Assembly (NCBI GenBank): GCA_039881145.1
Contig: JAYKKI010000095.1
Location: 7,678,501-7,742,500, forward strand
Origin: Druceiella hillmani
Lineage: Eukaryota; Arthropoda; Insecta; Lepidoptera; Hepialidae
Reading direction: 5' to 3'
Length of the DNA stretch: 64,000 nucleotides
Positions within the stretch are counted from its first letter, which is position 1. Each line of letters starts with the position of its first letter. The position numbers and the translations under genes are program-made. The notes beneath the pieces were generated by a model. The model was not told the origin of the DNA, ran no database searches, and saw only the letters and a list, made by a program, of their open reading frames with translations. Positions 1-11,759 of this stretch are shown piece by piece.

Positions 1-693
1 AAACTGCAGGCAAAGGCTAAAAACTTCATAAAAATTTGGGGATATTTACATCTTAAGCAATAAATAGGATTAAGGTACTTTTAGATGTAAATATTGTCGT
101 TGGAGAAAAATTAGCTAAATTAACAAAAAAAAAACAAATTAACGAAACTTCAGGCAAAGGCTAAATACTTCGTAAACATTTTTGGGGGCATTCACATCTT
201 AATTCAATAAATACCTGACGCTCAAAAAAGATTGCTTTAAAATTATTCGCTTAGCGTAACTATGCATTAAATAGCATTTAAGCATAGACGAAAACGAAGC
301 TTACGATATTAGTATGTATCTTCAAATCCTTAATTCTTTCAGTTTTTCATACATTTAAAAGCTTATTGGTAATGCATATCGGATATACGTTATTTGAAGA
401 TGCACTAGCTTATTTCTATGATAATGATTTCATTGGACTGTTTTATGGTAACACACAGGTGTAAGAGAGAACGTTTCTATTATTCATAATTCGTGACTCT
501 GTGCATCAATTAGAATAGGAAATGTTAAGAAATTATTTGAATTTTTTAAGCATTTCAGAAAAATCCCAATCGAATGCGCGATCCCAAGAAAAAAAAAATT
601 TCAACGGAAACACGCCTCAAATAGAATTAGATGCATTTTAAAATCCGTGTTTTACTTGTTAAAATCTGTGTATGTATGTACAGAGGGTTAACA

Positions 694-1068
694 AATATTT
701 ATTATTGATAAGGTGATTTCATGTATCAAATTGCGAGTAAAATATTAAGGAACTGTATATCAATTCTCAATTGTTTCTGAAAAAAAGAATATTTATTATT
801 CGTACAGGTGATATCGTGCATTCAATTGCGAGTACAAAGTTAAGGAACTGTATATCAATTCTAAATCGTTTCTGAAAAAAATTATTATTATTCATACAGG
901 TGATATCATGCATCCAATTGCGAGTAAAATGTTAAGGAACTGTATACCAATTCTAAATCGTTTCTGAAAAAAATATTTATTATTCATACAGGTGATATCA
1001 TGAATGTAATTCCGAGTAAAATGTTAAGGAACTATATCAAATTTCAATCGTTTCTGAAAAAAACATTC
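694..1068 (+). repeat. Tandem array, about 93-bp unit, four copies
   Basis: Four successive units begin near 712, 807, 899 and 991. Each has a GGTGATATCATG-like start, an ATTGCGAGTAAAATGTTAAGG-type middle and a TCGTTTCTGAAAAAAA end. The last unit is the most diverged. The phrase TATTATTCATA links this array to the larger array at 36.2-37.9 kb and to a single copy near 41.4 kb, so all three probably come from one mobile family. Confidence 0.85.
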
Positions 1069-1130
1069 CTGTGAAATGAGCGATTCCAACTGAAATGAAA
1101 TTACATTTCTTTACAGAAACAAATATATTC

Positions 1131-1235
1131 ACATATTGAATATATTTGGCGTTAATTTTGTAGAAATTCATTATTCACAATTAAATGAAACTACGTGATG
1201 TAGTATTATTTCTACTTTCTTTAATTTCTTCACCA
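1131..1235 (+). mobile_element. Half copy of a foldback element
   Basis: The segment ATATTTGGCGTTAATTTTGT, then a CAATTAAATGAAACTACGTG core, then a pyrimidine-rich stretch, matches the left half of the foldback elements at 52.68 kb and 16.43 kb. The right arm is missing: the sequence diverges after about 1235. Class unknown. It lies directly downstream of the 93-bp array. Confidence 0.6.
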
Positions 1236-2070
1236 CTCACATTGATGCGAAGATATTTTTTTTATTATTTGTGGCTTAAATCAATTTAAACCATAAATAA
1301 CAAAAAAACGTGTTTGAGATAACTTTATCATAACTAAAAGGAAGAAACGCATTTGTACTCTTACGAAAAAGTGGCAATAATTATCTTTACCATTTGTATT
1401 TATAAATAGGTGAAGTTAATATTATAAGTGCTTTAAATTATTCATGTCAAAATATTATTATTAATCTGAAAAAAATTCATTGAAAACAGATGTCGAAGAA
1501 TAATACAATTTATGATTTATTTTATGATAATATCGATACCAAAAAGTACAGGACGTTTTAGACTTAGCGCCTGTTGATATTATTAATTTGAGAATATTTA
1601 CCCGGTTGGAACAAGTTCGCTTTGGCATAAATTGATGTTTTAATATTTTTCTTCATTTAATTGAAAGAAAGCTTGTTATAAGTCATGCTTTTAATAATGA
1701 CGAAGGTCTCTGATGGTTTATTTCATAAAAAAAATGACGTAACAAAATTTCATCCATAAAAGTTATGTCTTAGCAAAGAGTAATTTGATATAGTTTTTAA
1801 GACTCATTTCGTATATTTTTTGTCATTAGACACTTTAAATACAGACAAGATGACAAATTTTTAAATTTGAAAGAAAAATTAAAGAAAAAACAAAATTTAG
1901 TAAATAAAAAAAGGCGCGAAAATATATTTGAAAATTTGACATCTGATGGCCGTTTGTTAGCAGTAATAGTGTTTTTTAAATCAATGATAAATCCACTTTT
2001 GCTAAACTAGCTGAGTACGCGGGGCATATAAATGTACATGTTTTCAGTTCAAATTGTTAAATATGTTATT
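1236..2070. other. AT-rich stretch without recognised features
   Basis: No gene, structured RNA, tandem array or transposon fragment was recognised. Open frames are short and of the kind expected by chance at this base composition. Confidence 0.5.
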
Positions 2071-2310
2071 TACTAGTTCTCGTCCCAGCTTTGCCCGGAC
2101 AAAAAAGATACCATGATTCAGTTTTAAAGCGAAACTTCTTTAACGACACTTGAGTCATTCTGTCATATCAAAATTGTGTAACATTTGGGTAAAAAAATAC
2201 GAAACGCAACCGTTGGCGGGACCAGCCGAGCGTTAAAAATATGGCGGTCGAGAATGTCAAAAGGTGTATTACGACGATTCGTCAGGCTACCACCGATTTT
2301 CGCACTTTTA
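2071..2310 (+). mobile_element. Probable degenerate retroelement fragment
   Basis: The segment opens with TACTAGTTCTCGTCCCAGCT and TTTGCCCGG, the form taken by the 5' part of a very common dispersed lepidopteran element. It continues into GC-richer DNA (GTTGGCGGGACC, ATGGCGGTCGAG) unlike its surroundings. No coding capacity is visible. Boundaries and class are uncertain. Confidence 0.35.
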
Positions 2311-2570
2311 CTTTATATACAGTATAATTAAAAAAATATAAGTCTCATATTATTATTTATTCAATAGCTTTGTGTGGAGATTTGTTAATTGTATTTCTAT
2401 AAATTGTTGACAATATACTTTTAACTAGAATAACAAAAAAAAAGGACCAATGATTATTATAAATTAGTAATTAATACGAATCGTTAAATAAATTTCACTT
2501 CATCCTTGAGCTTAAGTGTGTGCGAGGCTCACACTTTTTATTTTAAAACCTTTTCATGTAATACTATTAT

Positions 2571-2660
2571 AGTATTATTTATTAACTTATTAATATTATA
2601 TAATAATACTGTATAATATCTATTTACAGTATTATTTATTAACTTATTAACATTATTCTT
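2571..2660 (+). repeat. Short direct duplication, 57-bp spacing
   Basis: AGTATTATTTATTAACTTAT occurs at 2571 and again at 2628, with similar AT-rich DNA between. It is a small local duplication in otherwise plain DNA. Confidence 0.6.
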
Positions 2661-3209
2661 AACAATTTGATTATTAATACTGTGTTTTAATTAAGCATAG
2701 AACTATTCATACCAATCTTTTTACATTGAAACGATTTTAACAATCTAATACTTAGCTATTTACGAAGTGAAACTTCTTTGTTGATTTTAATATAGGTAGT
2801 GCATAAATCGTTCAAACGTTATTTTGATGTAGCTAGTTTAATGGTTTAGTTTTTGTTTAATTCAAAAATCTTTCTAGGTTTCTATATTGCTACAAAAAAC
2901 GAGTTGTAACAGACAATCTGTAGTAATTAGCAATATAGGTACATCGTTGAATTTTCATGTTGTCATAAGAATAATTTTATAACTTATTTTAATGTAGCTA
3001 TAAAATGTACCCGATTAATAGTTTTTCATTAATTTTGAACGATTTTTAATTCACTTTTACCATTACTGTTCAACGTCATTTTTATTTGACAGGAGCCATT
3101 TATATGTGGAAATTTTTAAAGGTAGATAAAGTGGTAAACAATTTGACTTAATCAGACAATTCGTTTTTAAGTTATGTTTTTATATACAAACAACTTCTTC
3201 GTATTTATA

Positions 3210-3567
3210 ATGAACGATTGATTCATATATTCGTTCATGCGTATATACATATTTAATTATATATTTCACGTTACGTGCCTTTTTCTTATACTAGGAATCA
3301 TTACATCCCTTGTATATATTTTTATACCTTCTTTTCATCAGTCGCTTACTGTACAAGGTTAAAATCATCATAAGATATAATTTTAGGATGAAGTTCATTC
3401 ATGTATTCGTTCATGCGTGTATACATAGGTACTCAATATATGTGCAATTATATATTTCACGTTACGTGCCTTTTTCTTATACTAGGAATCATTATATTCC
3501 TTGTATATATTTGTATACCTTCTTTTCATCACTCGCTTACTGTACAAGCTTAAAATCATAATTTTAG
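3210..3567 (+). repeat. Two-copy direct duplication of about 178 bp
   Basis: Units start at about 3210 and 3388. Both contain TTCGTTCATGCG, TATTTCACGTTACGTGCC, TTATACTAGGAATCATTA and CTTCTTTTCATCA in the same order. The second copy carries a short insert after the ATACATA motif. The 83-codon frame across this region is a by-product of the duplication, not a supported gene. Confidence 0.85.
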
Positions 3568-3575
3568 GACGAAAT

Positions 3576-5615
3576 TTGTCTGTAGATTTGTCGTGTAGAT
3601 ATATTATATTGTAATTACATACCTGAATATTGATAAGTGCAAATAAAATTTACTTACAATTTTAGTGAATGGTAGACGGTGTTGCTAAGATACCATTATA
3701 TAACTTAGATCCATTTGGACACTGTCAAGTATATGATATTTAAAAAAATCACGTCTAAAGGGATAAGTTATTCACGTTAAAATTCAACAAATAAAAGCCA
3801 TGTATTATAGAGAAAAAAGTTCTAGTCCGCTTTGGTGATAATCAGAAAAAAATAGGGATCGGAATAGTGTTTTAAATCCCCGTGAAGACTCAAGAAGAGC
3901 ATGTCTGGTGATAATTTGTGGAGTAAAAGCATGTCTACGGAAAAATGAATTTGGCGATAATTTCCATCAACAGACGTTATACTGATACAAAAGTAGGCTG
4001 ACATATTGTTTTGTGGACGTGGTGAATTATAATCGCAGAAACATATCCCAACGCTTTCTCCAAACATTTCACGTCAAGGGAATTTTTTTTACAAGTCTTC
4101 TCTTCAGTTTAGACCTTAAATTAGTAAAAGGATAGGTTGGGCTAACAAGAGCCGGATTCTCAGCAGACTTCGTAGGTCAAACATCTCTTTCAGATAGTTC
4201 GCCAATCATGTCAACAATAGGCTCACTTGCAGATGATTTAATCAATTCAGGCCAAATCATATTTAATAATTGTTTTACTTTTAAGAAGACTGAGCTCACC
4301 TTTGAAAATTTTAACAGAATTTGCTATAAAACGGTTTAGGGATTTTATTGTGTTTACCACTCAACTGTTTTGTTAAACTTTACTAGATTGTACATAAAAT
4401 TACTCCCTTCGATTCTCTCATTTTCTTTTAATTCCAAAAATACTTTAAGATAAGTCATTAAACCTACCATAATTATACGAATGTACTAAAGACGTTCGTT
4501 AATTGCAAATGCAATAAACTGACAGACGCCGATCGATTAGCTCAAATTGCTTTAATTGGTACATGCTGTCACTTGCTATGCCTTGATTGCCTCTTAAAAT
4601 ATCATACGCCAGCAGATGGGATGCTGTATTATTTCTTACTTAACGTCACGTATGACGTCATCGATTCAAATGAGTGTACAAAACAATGTTATGTTATTCC
4701 TTTTTAAACCAAGAATGTCATAAATCCACTAGAGTTTTTAGACTCTTTGTTAGAATAGTGAAAATTGAAAGTCCAAAATGGCGCTGTTTTTAGGGATTCC
4801 GGGGCACCAAATTAAGTATATAAATAATAAATATAATCGATTTTTTAAAACCATAAGCCGGAATTCCGATATATTGGTTTTTTGCCTCATAACAAAATAG
4901 CGGATTAACGGAAAATTCTTACAAAACATAAAATTTTTGTTTATTGATTAGTAGAACACATCTAAATAGTCGTTTTTCAAAATGAAACAGTTGTATTTCA
5001 GATATCGCTAAGTCCACAAAACATTTTCTGCCAATCCGCGTCTTCTGCGCAATCCACTCCGTGCTAGTATTTTACAGTGACTAGTTTTATACAGTAAACA
5101 TCAATCTATTTAAAGAATTGGAAGTTATAATTCAATAAATAAACATTACCAGACTAACTAGTAAATTTAGCGCTTACAATGTTGACAAGAATTTATAACA
5201 TTTCTCCAGTTTTTATAAAGGTTTCGTCTCCTTTATATAACTTGCATCGTAATTAAAATGACCTAAAAATGTACTGTGTATATGAAAATTAACAAACATG
5301 TACACCATTTTGAACAATACTTTCATTAATTTTAAATGTTAATTTTACGATCCGTTATTGCGGTGATAATCTTGCCCTCAATGGCCGTCACAGAACGTCA
5401 CATTGAATTGAAAATGATTGTATACTTTTAATTAAGAGAAATGTATTTGTATTGACATAATCTAATTTTGTAAAGAAACAAACATTTAATTTCAAAACTG
5501 TATCGACGTCTGTCTCAGTTTCCGAATTTTTTATTTAAAGTTTATTTTCTTCCAAAAGAACTCAAAAATTGTTATATTTAGTAAATATCACTCAAGAGTG
5601 AAGCTTTATTTTAGG
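3576..5615. other. Two kilobases without a recognised gene
   Basis: AT-rich DNA with no array or transposon recognised. A perfect CRE-type palindrome TGACGTCA lies at 4653-4660 inside a stretch of higher complexity (about 4510-4680) that also holds ATCGATTAGC and TTTAATTGG. This might be a regulatory patch, but nothing further supports it. Confidence 0.4.
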
Positions 5616-5620
5616 GAAAA

Positions 5621-5870
5621 TCTGATCCGAACAACGATGAGATATACAACATGAGAATGATCAGAATAAAACCGATCGGAATGTAGTGCCTCGTTGAATA
5701 GCGGGATATACAGAGTGACGAATATGAAAAAATAGGATTAGTATAGAGAAATTAATCGATTAAAATTTGATCCGGACAATGATGAGATCGAAATGTAGCG
5801 CCTCGTCGGCGGGAGCGGAGAATTAATAGCAATTTGATCCGAACAGTGACGAGATATACCTAAACTTACT
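5621..5870 (+). repeat. Diverged repeat around a TGATCCGAACA motif
   Basis: TGATCCGAACAACGATGAGA, a variant with GGACAATGATGAGATC, and a third with GAACAGTGACGAGATATAC occur near 5622, 5768 and 5834. The partner phrase TGTAGYGCCTCGT is found twice. Units are badly eroded, with spacing of about 146 and 66 bp. Confidence 0.55.
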
Positions 5871-6792
5871 AGTGATCCTATCAACCGCAGCTATTGTATT
5901 GACAATAATTTGTTACGAGATTGCGGTGTAAGATTCAACACAGAGCATTATTTCACGATTACATCGTTTACAGTTATCACCGTCCTCCTGTATTTGTACA
6001 CACGTTCTTATCGCGTTTAATACATGAATCATGAGTTCACAGTAATATGATATGACCTGTATTATTTAGATCTTAAGGAGCAAAGTATCGTTTTATGGTT
6101 CAAAGTTCCAAAATTTTGTTGGAAAAGAATTTAGCCTTACCACGTAAGTATTAAACGTGTGTTTTTCCAGAGTACGAAGCTTAAATTTATGGCTTATATT
6201 TAGGTGCTTATATCTCGGCAATTAATAATCCTGGAGGAATTAAAATATATACGTTATTTTATAAATTTCATAGTCTATTTACAATTAAAACTTTTAGTAA
6301 GTTTCAATTTCTAAACACAATAAGCATTATAAAATTAGTCGTCGAAATGGACCTGAGAATTATTTAAAAAAGTGGTATTTCAATATAAAAAAACAAATCA
6401 GCGATTGCAATCGGGAAAGAGCAAGAAATAAAATAACAATTTTTCTTTACAGTACAAAATAAAAAAGAAAATAAATTATCGTCATAAAGGCGCATATATT
6501 ATATTAAGAACTCTTAATGAAAAAAAACGTCAAATATCAAACGAGGAGGATGGATCGTTTTTTAAATGTGTTGCCATAGCTTAAAGGAATAAAAAATAAA
6601 CTGGTAAATGACATTGACATTTGTTCCGTGTTGTCATAAAAATAAATTATTTTTCACTGTTTACGGATTTTATGGGCTTTTCTCGACAGCCATGTCGGTT
6701 CTGCGAGTTTCACGGATTAGTATGCCACATCTGTATTTATCTCAATTTGTTTTTATATTGCTGGTTCAAAGAAATAGCATTAATAACGTGTC

Positions 6793-6795
<3 letters not shown>
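5871..6795. other. AT-rich stretch without recognised features
   Basis: No supported gene, array or mobile element was seen. It ends at a (TA)n run. Confidence 0.5.

Positions 6796-6834
<39 letters not shown>
6796..6834. repeat. (AT)n microsatellite
   Basis: About 19 uninterrupted AT dinucleotides. The two overlapping open frames that end here in Tyr-Ile repeats are translations of the microsatellite. Confidence 0.97.
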
Positions 6835-6836
<2 letters not shown>

Positions 6837-7118
6837 AAATAGCATTAAAATTAAAAATAGCTTGACTTTTCATAAAGAAATGTAAAATTTATAATTTTTC
6901 ACATAGAGAATTAAAATAAAAAAAACATTGTGCATGTCAGCTCCGACGCACCACTGGAGTTTACTCCTTAATTACGATTGTCTTGGAATGTATAAAATTG
7001 GTAACGCTTTATATAAATATAAATATCAATACATCTCTTACCGTTAAAGCAGCGTTCATAAGAAACTCATTCCCACGACTGTTTTTTCATTGACTTATGT
7101 TGCAAAACTGGTCCCAAT

Positions 7119-7545
7119 GGGATAATATATAATCTATGTCCATCTTGATGGTCCTTTCTAAATATTGATGGATAATTTTTTGTACTTGGATGAGTAGTTT
7201 CGGAGATCACCTCCTACATCAAAACTTACAAACTTTACCTCTTTATAATATATGAAATATTTTTTAACGGGATAATATACAACCTATATACATCCTGAAA
7301 GTCCTTTTTAAATATTCGTGAACGAATTTTTGAAATCGGATGAGTAGTTTCAGTGATTACGTCCTACACCCAAACGTACAAAATTTGTATTTTTTAATAT
7401 ATGAAAATTGTTTTAAACGGGATAATTTATAACCTTTGCCCATACCGGAGATTCTTTCTCGATATTGGTGAAAGAATTTTTGAAATCTGATGAGTAGTTT
7501 CGGAGATTACCTCCTACGTTAAAAACTTACAAACTGTTACATTAT
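7119..7545 (+). repeat. Three tandem copies of a 150-bp retroelement-like segment
   Basis: Units begin with GGGATAATAT at about 7119, 7269 and 7419. Each carries a GATGAGTAGTTTCGGAGAT motif and a CCTCCTAC-AAACTTACAAACTTT end. The unit has the form of the internal part of a dispersed lepidopteran element (GGGATAAAA...AGTTTCGGAGATTA...CAAACTTTACCTCTTTATAATAT), an identification from memory. Finding that segment as a regular head-to-tail trimer is unusual. Confidence 0.85.
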
Positions 7546-7850
7546 TTCTTTAACGCTCTATATTTCTGATTTTACTCCTCATAAAACTTCATACCGGGCG
7601 CTATACATGAAAATCGATTCTTAAGGAGTAAACAAAAGTTTTAAGAACTTATTTTTTCAGTTTTTCTAGATAAGTACCAATTTTATTCTCTTAACACCTG
7701 AACCCCATACAGTATACTCTTTTGCCGATCCCTTTCCATATTATTTTATATGCTATTTCCTTCTGTGTGTTTTATTTTGTTCCGTGTGATAAGAAATTAA
7801 AGCCATGTAGTTTGTATTAAATTATATTACAAAAGGAATATCAATACTGT

Positions 7851-7955
7851 TCTTAATTTGATTTCTAATAAATTAATACCGTTCCTAATTTGATACGTAG
7901 GAAATTAACACAGTTACTAATTTGATTTGTAGGAAATTAACACTGTTCCTAATTT
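7851..7955 (+). repeat. Minisatellite, about 35-bp unit, three to four copies
   Basis: The repeated phrase is TTCCTAATTTGATTTGTAGG followed by AAATTAACACTG. Copies differ by a few bases. Confidence 0.85.
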
Positions 7956-8239
7956 CATAACTTTATTATAAGAGATGCAGTAAAATTAAAAATTGCATGA
8001 CAGTTGCTGGGTTCATTTCCTTTTCTGTAATTTATTTCAAAACGGCGTACTCCGCTGTGCATGACTTGTATCCTTATAAACTATCTCCTCATGAAAATAT
8101 CTGAACGTGAATTTTGGCAATGTATTAAGAATCGCCTTCGATTCTTATTATTCTATCATAATTTTTGTATAAGGATTGTCTTATTTAATTATTATATTCG
8201 CCTTTACAGTTCATCTAAAGGTGTTGATAATTATGTGAT

Positions 8240-8785
8240 AAATAAATTATCCAATAAATACATGTGGATCTTATAAAGATACAAATTATTTTTTTAATCA
8301 TTTCTTGATTCGCTCTGTTAGAAACATTTTAATAGCATCCCGCTAAAACTGTCACTTTTCCCTCTGGAAAATGCTGAATTCTCTGGAAAATGCGACAATT
8401 TAAGCAAGACATATCTAATGTTAAATAAATTAACCAATAAATACATGTGGATTTTATAAAGATACAAATTATTCTTTTAATAATTTCTTGATTCGCCCTG
8501 TTAGAAACATTTTAATAGCATCACGCTAAAACTGTCACTTTTCCCTCTGGAAAATGCTGAATTTTCTGGAAATATGCGATAATTTAAGCAAGACATATCT
8601 AATGTTAAATAAATTAACTAATAAATATATTATAAGGATATCTCTTGATAATTCGCTTCTAAATTATTCTTTTGATAATTTCTTCATTTTTTCCGCTAGA
8701 AACATTGTAATAATACTCCCCTAAAACTGCCACCTTTCTCTCTGTTAAATGCAACAATTTCAGCAAGAAAAATGTAATGTTACTT
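8240..8785 (+). repeat. Tandem array, about 184-bp unit, three copies
   Basis: Units start near 8240, 8423 and 8607 with AATAAATTAACCAATAAATA. They run through GATACAAATTATTC, AGAAACATTTTAATAGCAT, AAAACTGTCACTTTTCCCTC and AATTTAAGCAAGACATATC. The first two are close to identical and the third is clearly more diverged. The 71- and 73-codon frames here are shadows of the array. Confidence 0.92.
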
Positions 8786-10460
8786 GAGATTCGGCAGGTA
8801 TACATAATTACTGTATATTTCCAGGTTCCAGTTAATATACTGTAAGCCACTTCAAGCATAGTCAATAAACCTTTGGGCAACGGAAACTGCTTAGTTTCTT
8901 CTTTTTTTTCATTTAGAGAATAAGATAAAAATTGTAAGAATAAATTTGTCTCTAAATGGGATTATATAAATGTTAACTTCTCAACCATAGTTCTTTCTAT
9001 ATTGAACATCAACATGATACTAAGGCAGAGTAACAAGATCCATCGCAACACGACATTACAGAAAAAGTTTTTTGGTAAAATTAATTTATTTTGATTGCAA
9101 AAAAAATTTTAAATGTAAAAAAAATAAAAACAGTAGAGACAGAGAGAAATGGCAAGAAAATCCGCGTAAAACGGAATACGTGCACGATAAAGAAGAATTC
9201 CTTTGGAAAATTGTAAAAATCTGACAAATCAAAATTAATATACACCTGTTCTGAAAGTTAATAAATTTTTAAAGAATTAAGATTTACAACGTGTCTTCAT
9301 ATAAGTCAACGGACGGGTATGTATGTAATTTTAATAATTAAGATAATTAAAAAATAGTATAATTTTCTAGAGAGATTTCCTGTTTCCGAAAAGTGGTTTT
9401 AAAATTTGATTACTTGTAAAATTACCCCACTTCTATCGTCAAAACTCGAAACTGGCGCTCAAGTCGATATAATCAAATAACTTCATGATGTGAAAAACCT
9501 CTAAGAAAATCCCTGGCTGAAAAGGAATCTTTTGGCTGACATGTGTCCGTAAACTAGTCATTTACTTTTTCTTGTTTTTTTTTATATTCTACTAAGTATT
9601 TTATACGTCAGATTAGTCAATGTAAAAAATTAATTGTATTACTGTCGAATTTTTTTTACACTTATTATTTTGGTACATTAATAATGAAGTAGTGTCATAC
9701 CTTGTCATTATAACGATGTCGCAGTTAGGTACAGGCTAGCCTTTGGCGAAATTTTCTACCATGTATTGGTATCATTTAAAACGGACTTAGGACGTGATTT
9801 AGAGCTTCAGTGAACTCATGTGATACCCAACATGAAATGGTCGTCTTGATTCGCGTTTATGTGTTTGCGTTGACTGTTTAATTAAATTTTGCCTAATAAA
9901 CAGGATTGTAAACTTCATTAACCGATCAGTTGAATGCTGGTAATTCCAATAATATTTGGTTATATTTGATTTATCGATTTTTTATTTTGCCAGAACTATG
10001 GCAATTATAATGATTACATACAGAAAAAATACCGAAAGATTTTTTCATATGTGCAAATAGTAGTAATTTTGGGTTCTCACCAAAGAATTTAAAGTAAAAC
10101 TGCGAGCAGCCCAAAAAACAGTAGAAAAAAATTGGGAGTGCCATAGGACCCCTGGCAAATGTGAAACATCTATTTTTTTATATTTTTATGTTTAAATAAT
10201 TTTAATTGAAAAAAAGGAAAAAACAAATATTAAGATGGTCGTTAATAGTAAAATATTTATTATATTTTATTATTTTATTTTTATCAAATGACTTATCACA
10301 GAAATATTTCTTAATATCTATTGAAAATATATTTTTAATTTTATAATATTGTAAGCCGACAAGACGGGAAGTTGACCGACTTAAGTCGGAAAGAACCGAC
10401 AAGACATAAAGTTGGCTGAATGGCACGTAGTGACGTGTCATCAGAACGTTTTAATCCCAA
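8786..10460. other. AT-rich stretch without recognised features
   Basis: About 1.7 kb with no gene, array or element recognised. The 79-codon minus-strand frame at the end of this interval is Lys/Asn/Ile-rich, as expected from AT-rich DNA. Confidence 0.5.
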
Positions 10461-10463
10461 TTC

Positions 10464-10795
10464 AAAAGCGCCTTAGTTGGAGTAGCACTGCGCGGTCGTA
10501 AGACGAATACATGTCTGAGATAAACGATTTCAAACGAATACCAAAACTTAAGTGGGAACGGGCCAACCATGTAGCCAGTAAACATGATTGCTGTCATAAG
10601 ATCGTTCAGTGCAGACCATGATGAAAAAACAACGTGCTAAAGGAAGCCTATAAGTTCATTGGCATGACGATATTAAAAGAGTAGCTGTTCAAAAGCAGAT
10701 GCAGGTGGCACAGGATAGAGACGAAAGGCATAGACTAAAGGAGACTTACACTGGAATGGTTGAAAAGAGCGAAGAAGAAGACGGAGAAAAAAAAG
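10464..10795 (+). pseudogene. C-terminal remnant of a LINE endonuclease/reverse transcriptase
   Basis: Translation in shifting frames gives the ordered blocks seen at the C-terminal end of insect endonuclease/reverse-transcriptase LINEs. First comes a VGVALRGRKTNT-like block near 10480-10515. Then RIPKLKWERANHVASK, equal to the family's KLKWQWAGHVAR motif, lies near 10535-10580. Last is a WHDDIKRVAVQKQMQVAQDR block followed by RLKETYT near 10660-10760, matching the usual RWTDDI...AQDRxxWRxLxEAY tail. At least two frameshifts and an in-frame stop separate the blocks, and the polymerase domain upstream is absent. It is a dead, 5'-truncated copy. The adjoining 136-codon frame (10760 on) starts in a shifted frame of this remnant and runs into a CpG-rich block, so it is not supported as a gene. 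Family assignment comes from motif order; the clade (RTE-like or another) is not resolved. Confidence 0.78.
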
Positions 10796-10935
10796 TGTTT
10801 TGTGAAATACCGAAGTGTAATGCTAAATATACTAGATTATCTTACAAATTCTAATATGCTTAAGTCGTTGCTCTTTGCAATTGTAGATACAATTAACTGT
10901 ATTGCGTTTTATTGTAATTGGGCAGTTGATGTATG

Positions 10936-11400
10936 TAGGTACGCGTCGCAGACACGGCCGGTGTCCCTGGTAAGTCGCCGCGCGCGGACGCTACATATCC
11001 GCGGCGACCGAACGCGCTCATTTTTAAACTTTAAAATACATTCTGTAAACAGAGTGAACAACGCGAGAGGCCGTCGTGTTTGCCTCCAACGCCATTTTCA
11101 GTTCAAATTCGACGGCAGAAAACGTGTAAACGACGAAGAAAAAAGTAATGTCACACGGGAGTGTAAATAGAGGTGAATATAATAATAATAATAACGAGGT
11201 ACTCGTGTGTACGGCGGACACGAAATATGACAAGTAGGTGTTAATTTTTTTATGACATTTCATAGAAACGAAGCACCGCGCCTCGTCTAAAGCGGGCCAG
11301 CGGCGGTAGGTGACGCGGCGACGCGCGGCGGGCGTCGCCCGCGTACTCCGTTCGTGAGTCGTGTTTGTGTGTCCCATTAGCATTCCGACGGGGCGCGGAG
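10936..11400. promoter_or_regulatory. CpG-rich block, candidate promoter, first exon or conserved element
   Basis: GC and CpG content rise sharply against the AT background (GCCGCGCGCGGACG, GACGCGGCGACGCGCGGCG). A strong splice-donor string, CTG followed by GTAAGT, has its GT at 10970-10971 on the plus strand. Open frames overlap on both strands, as CpG-rich DNA commonly allows, and show no family motif. A promoter with a non-coding first exon is possible, and an enhancer is equally possible. There is no direct evidence for either. Confidence 0.35.
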
Positions 11401-11723
11401 ACCATATTATCATACTCGAAACTATTTAATAAGTGGCATATTATAATTATCCCGCAAAACAATGGGCGTGACATGAGACATTTCAGTCGTATCGGCAAAT
11501 AATTTAATACCAATTACTTGGTATGAAATAATTTGGTCGAGTCAAATAATTTGTTTGGGGAGCTTGGAAGAAAATAGATTTGGTCTAAAATATTAAGGAT
11601 ACTTAATGCGCAAGCGATTTCCGATTTCTAGTTACATAAAATATACTAAATATTATATTGCTGATATTCTAAATAACCGAGTTAACTATGAAAACTTTTA
11701 ATTATACTATATACATTATTTTA

Positions 11724-11725
<2 letters not shown>

Positions 11726-11757
<32 letters not shown>
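11726..11757. repeat. (TA)n microsatellite
   Basis: About 16 TA dinucleotides, directly upstream of the diverged 220-247 bp array. Confidence 0.95.

Positions 11758-11759
<2 letters not shown>

Noticed and set aside
4653..4660. CRE palindrome TGACGTCA (also 43715-43722 and 52417-52424)
   Set aside because: An 8-bp site is expected by chance about once per 65 kb in balanced DNA. Three is mildly high for this composition, but nothing else ties them to a promoter.
10760..11513. Overlapping frames of 136, 129 and 87 codons on both strands
   Set aside because: They cross the LINE remnant and the CpG-rich block, overlap each other on opposite strands and contain no family motif. CpG-rich DNA lacks stops by composition.
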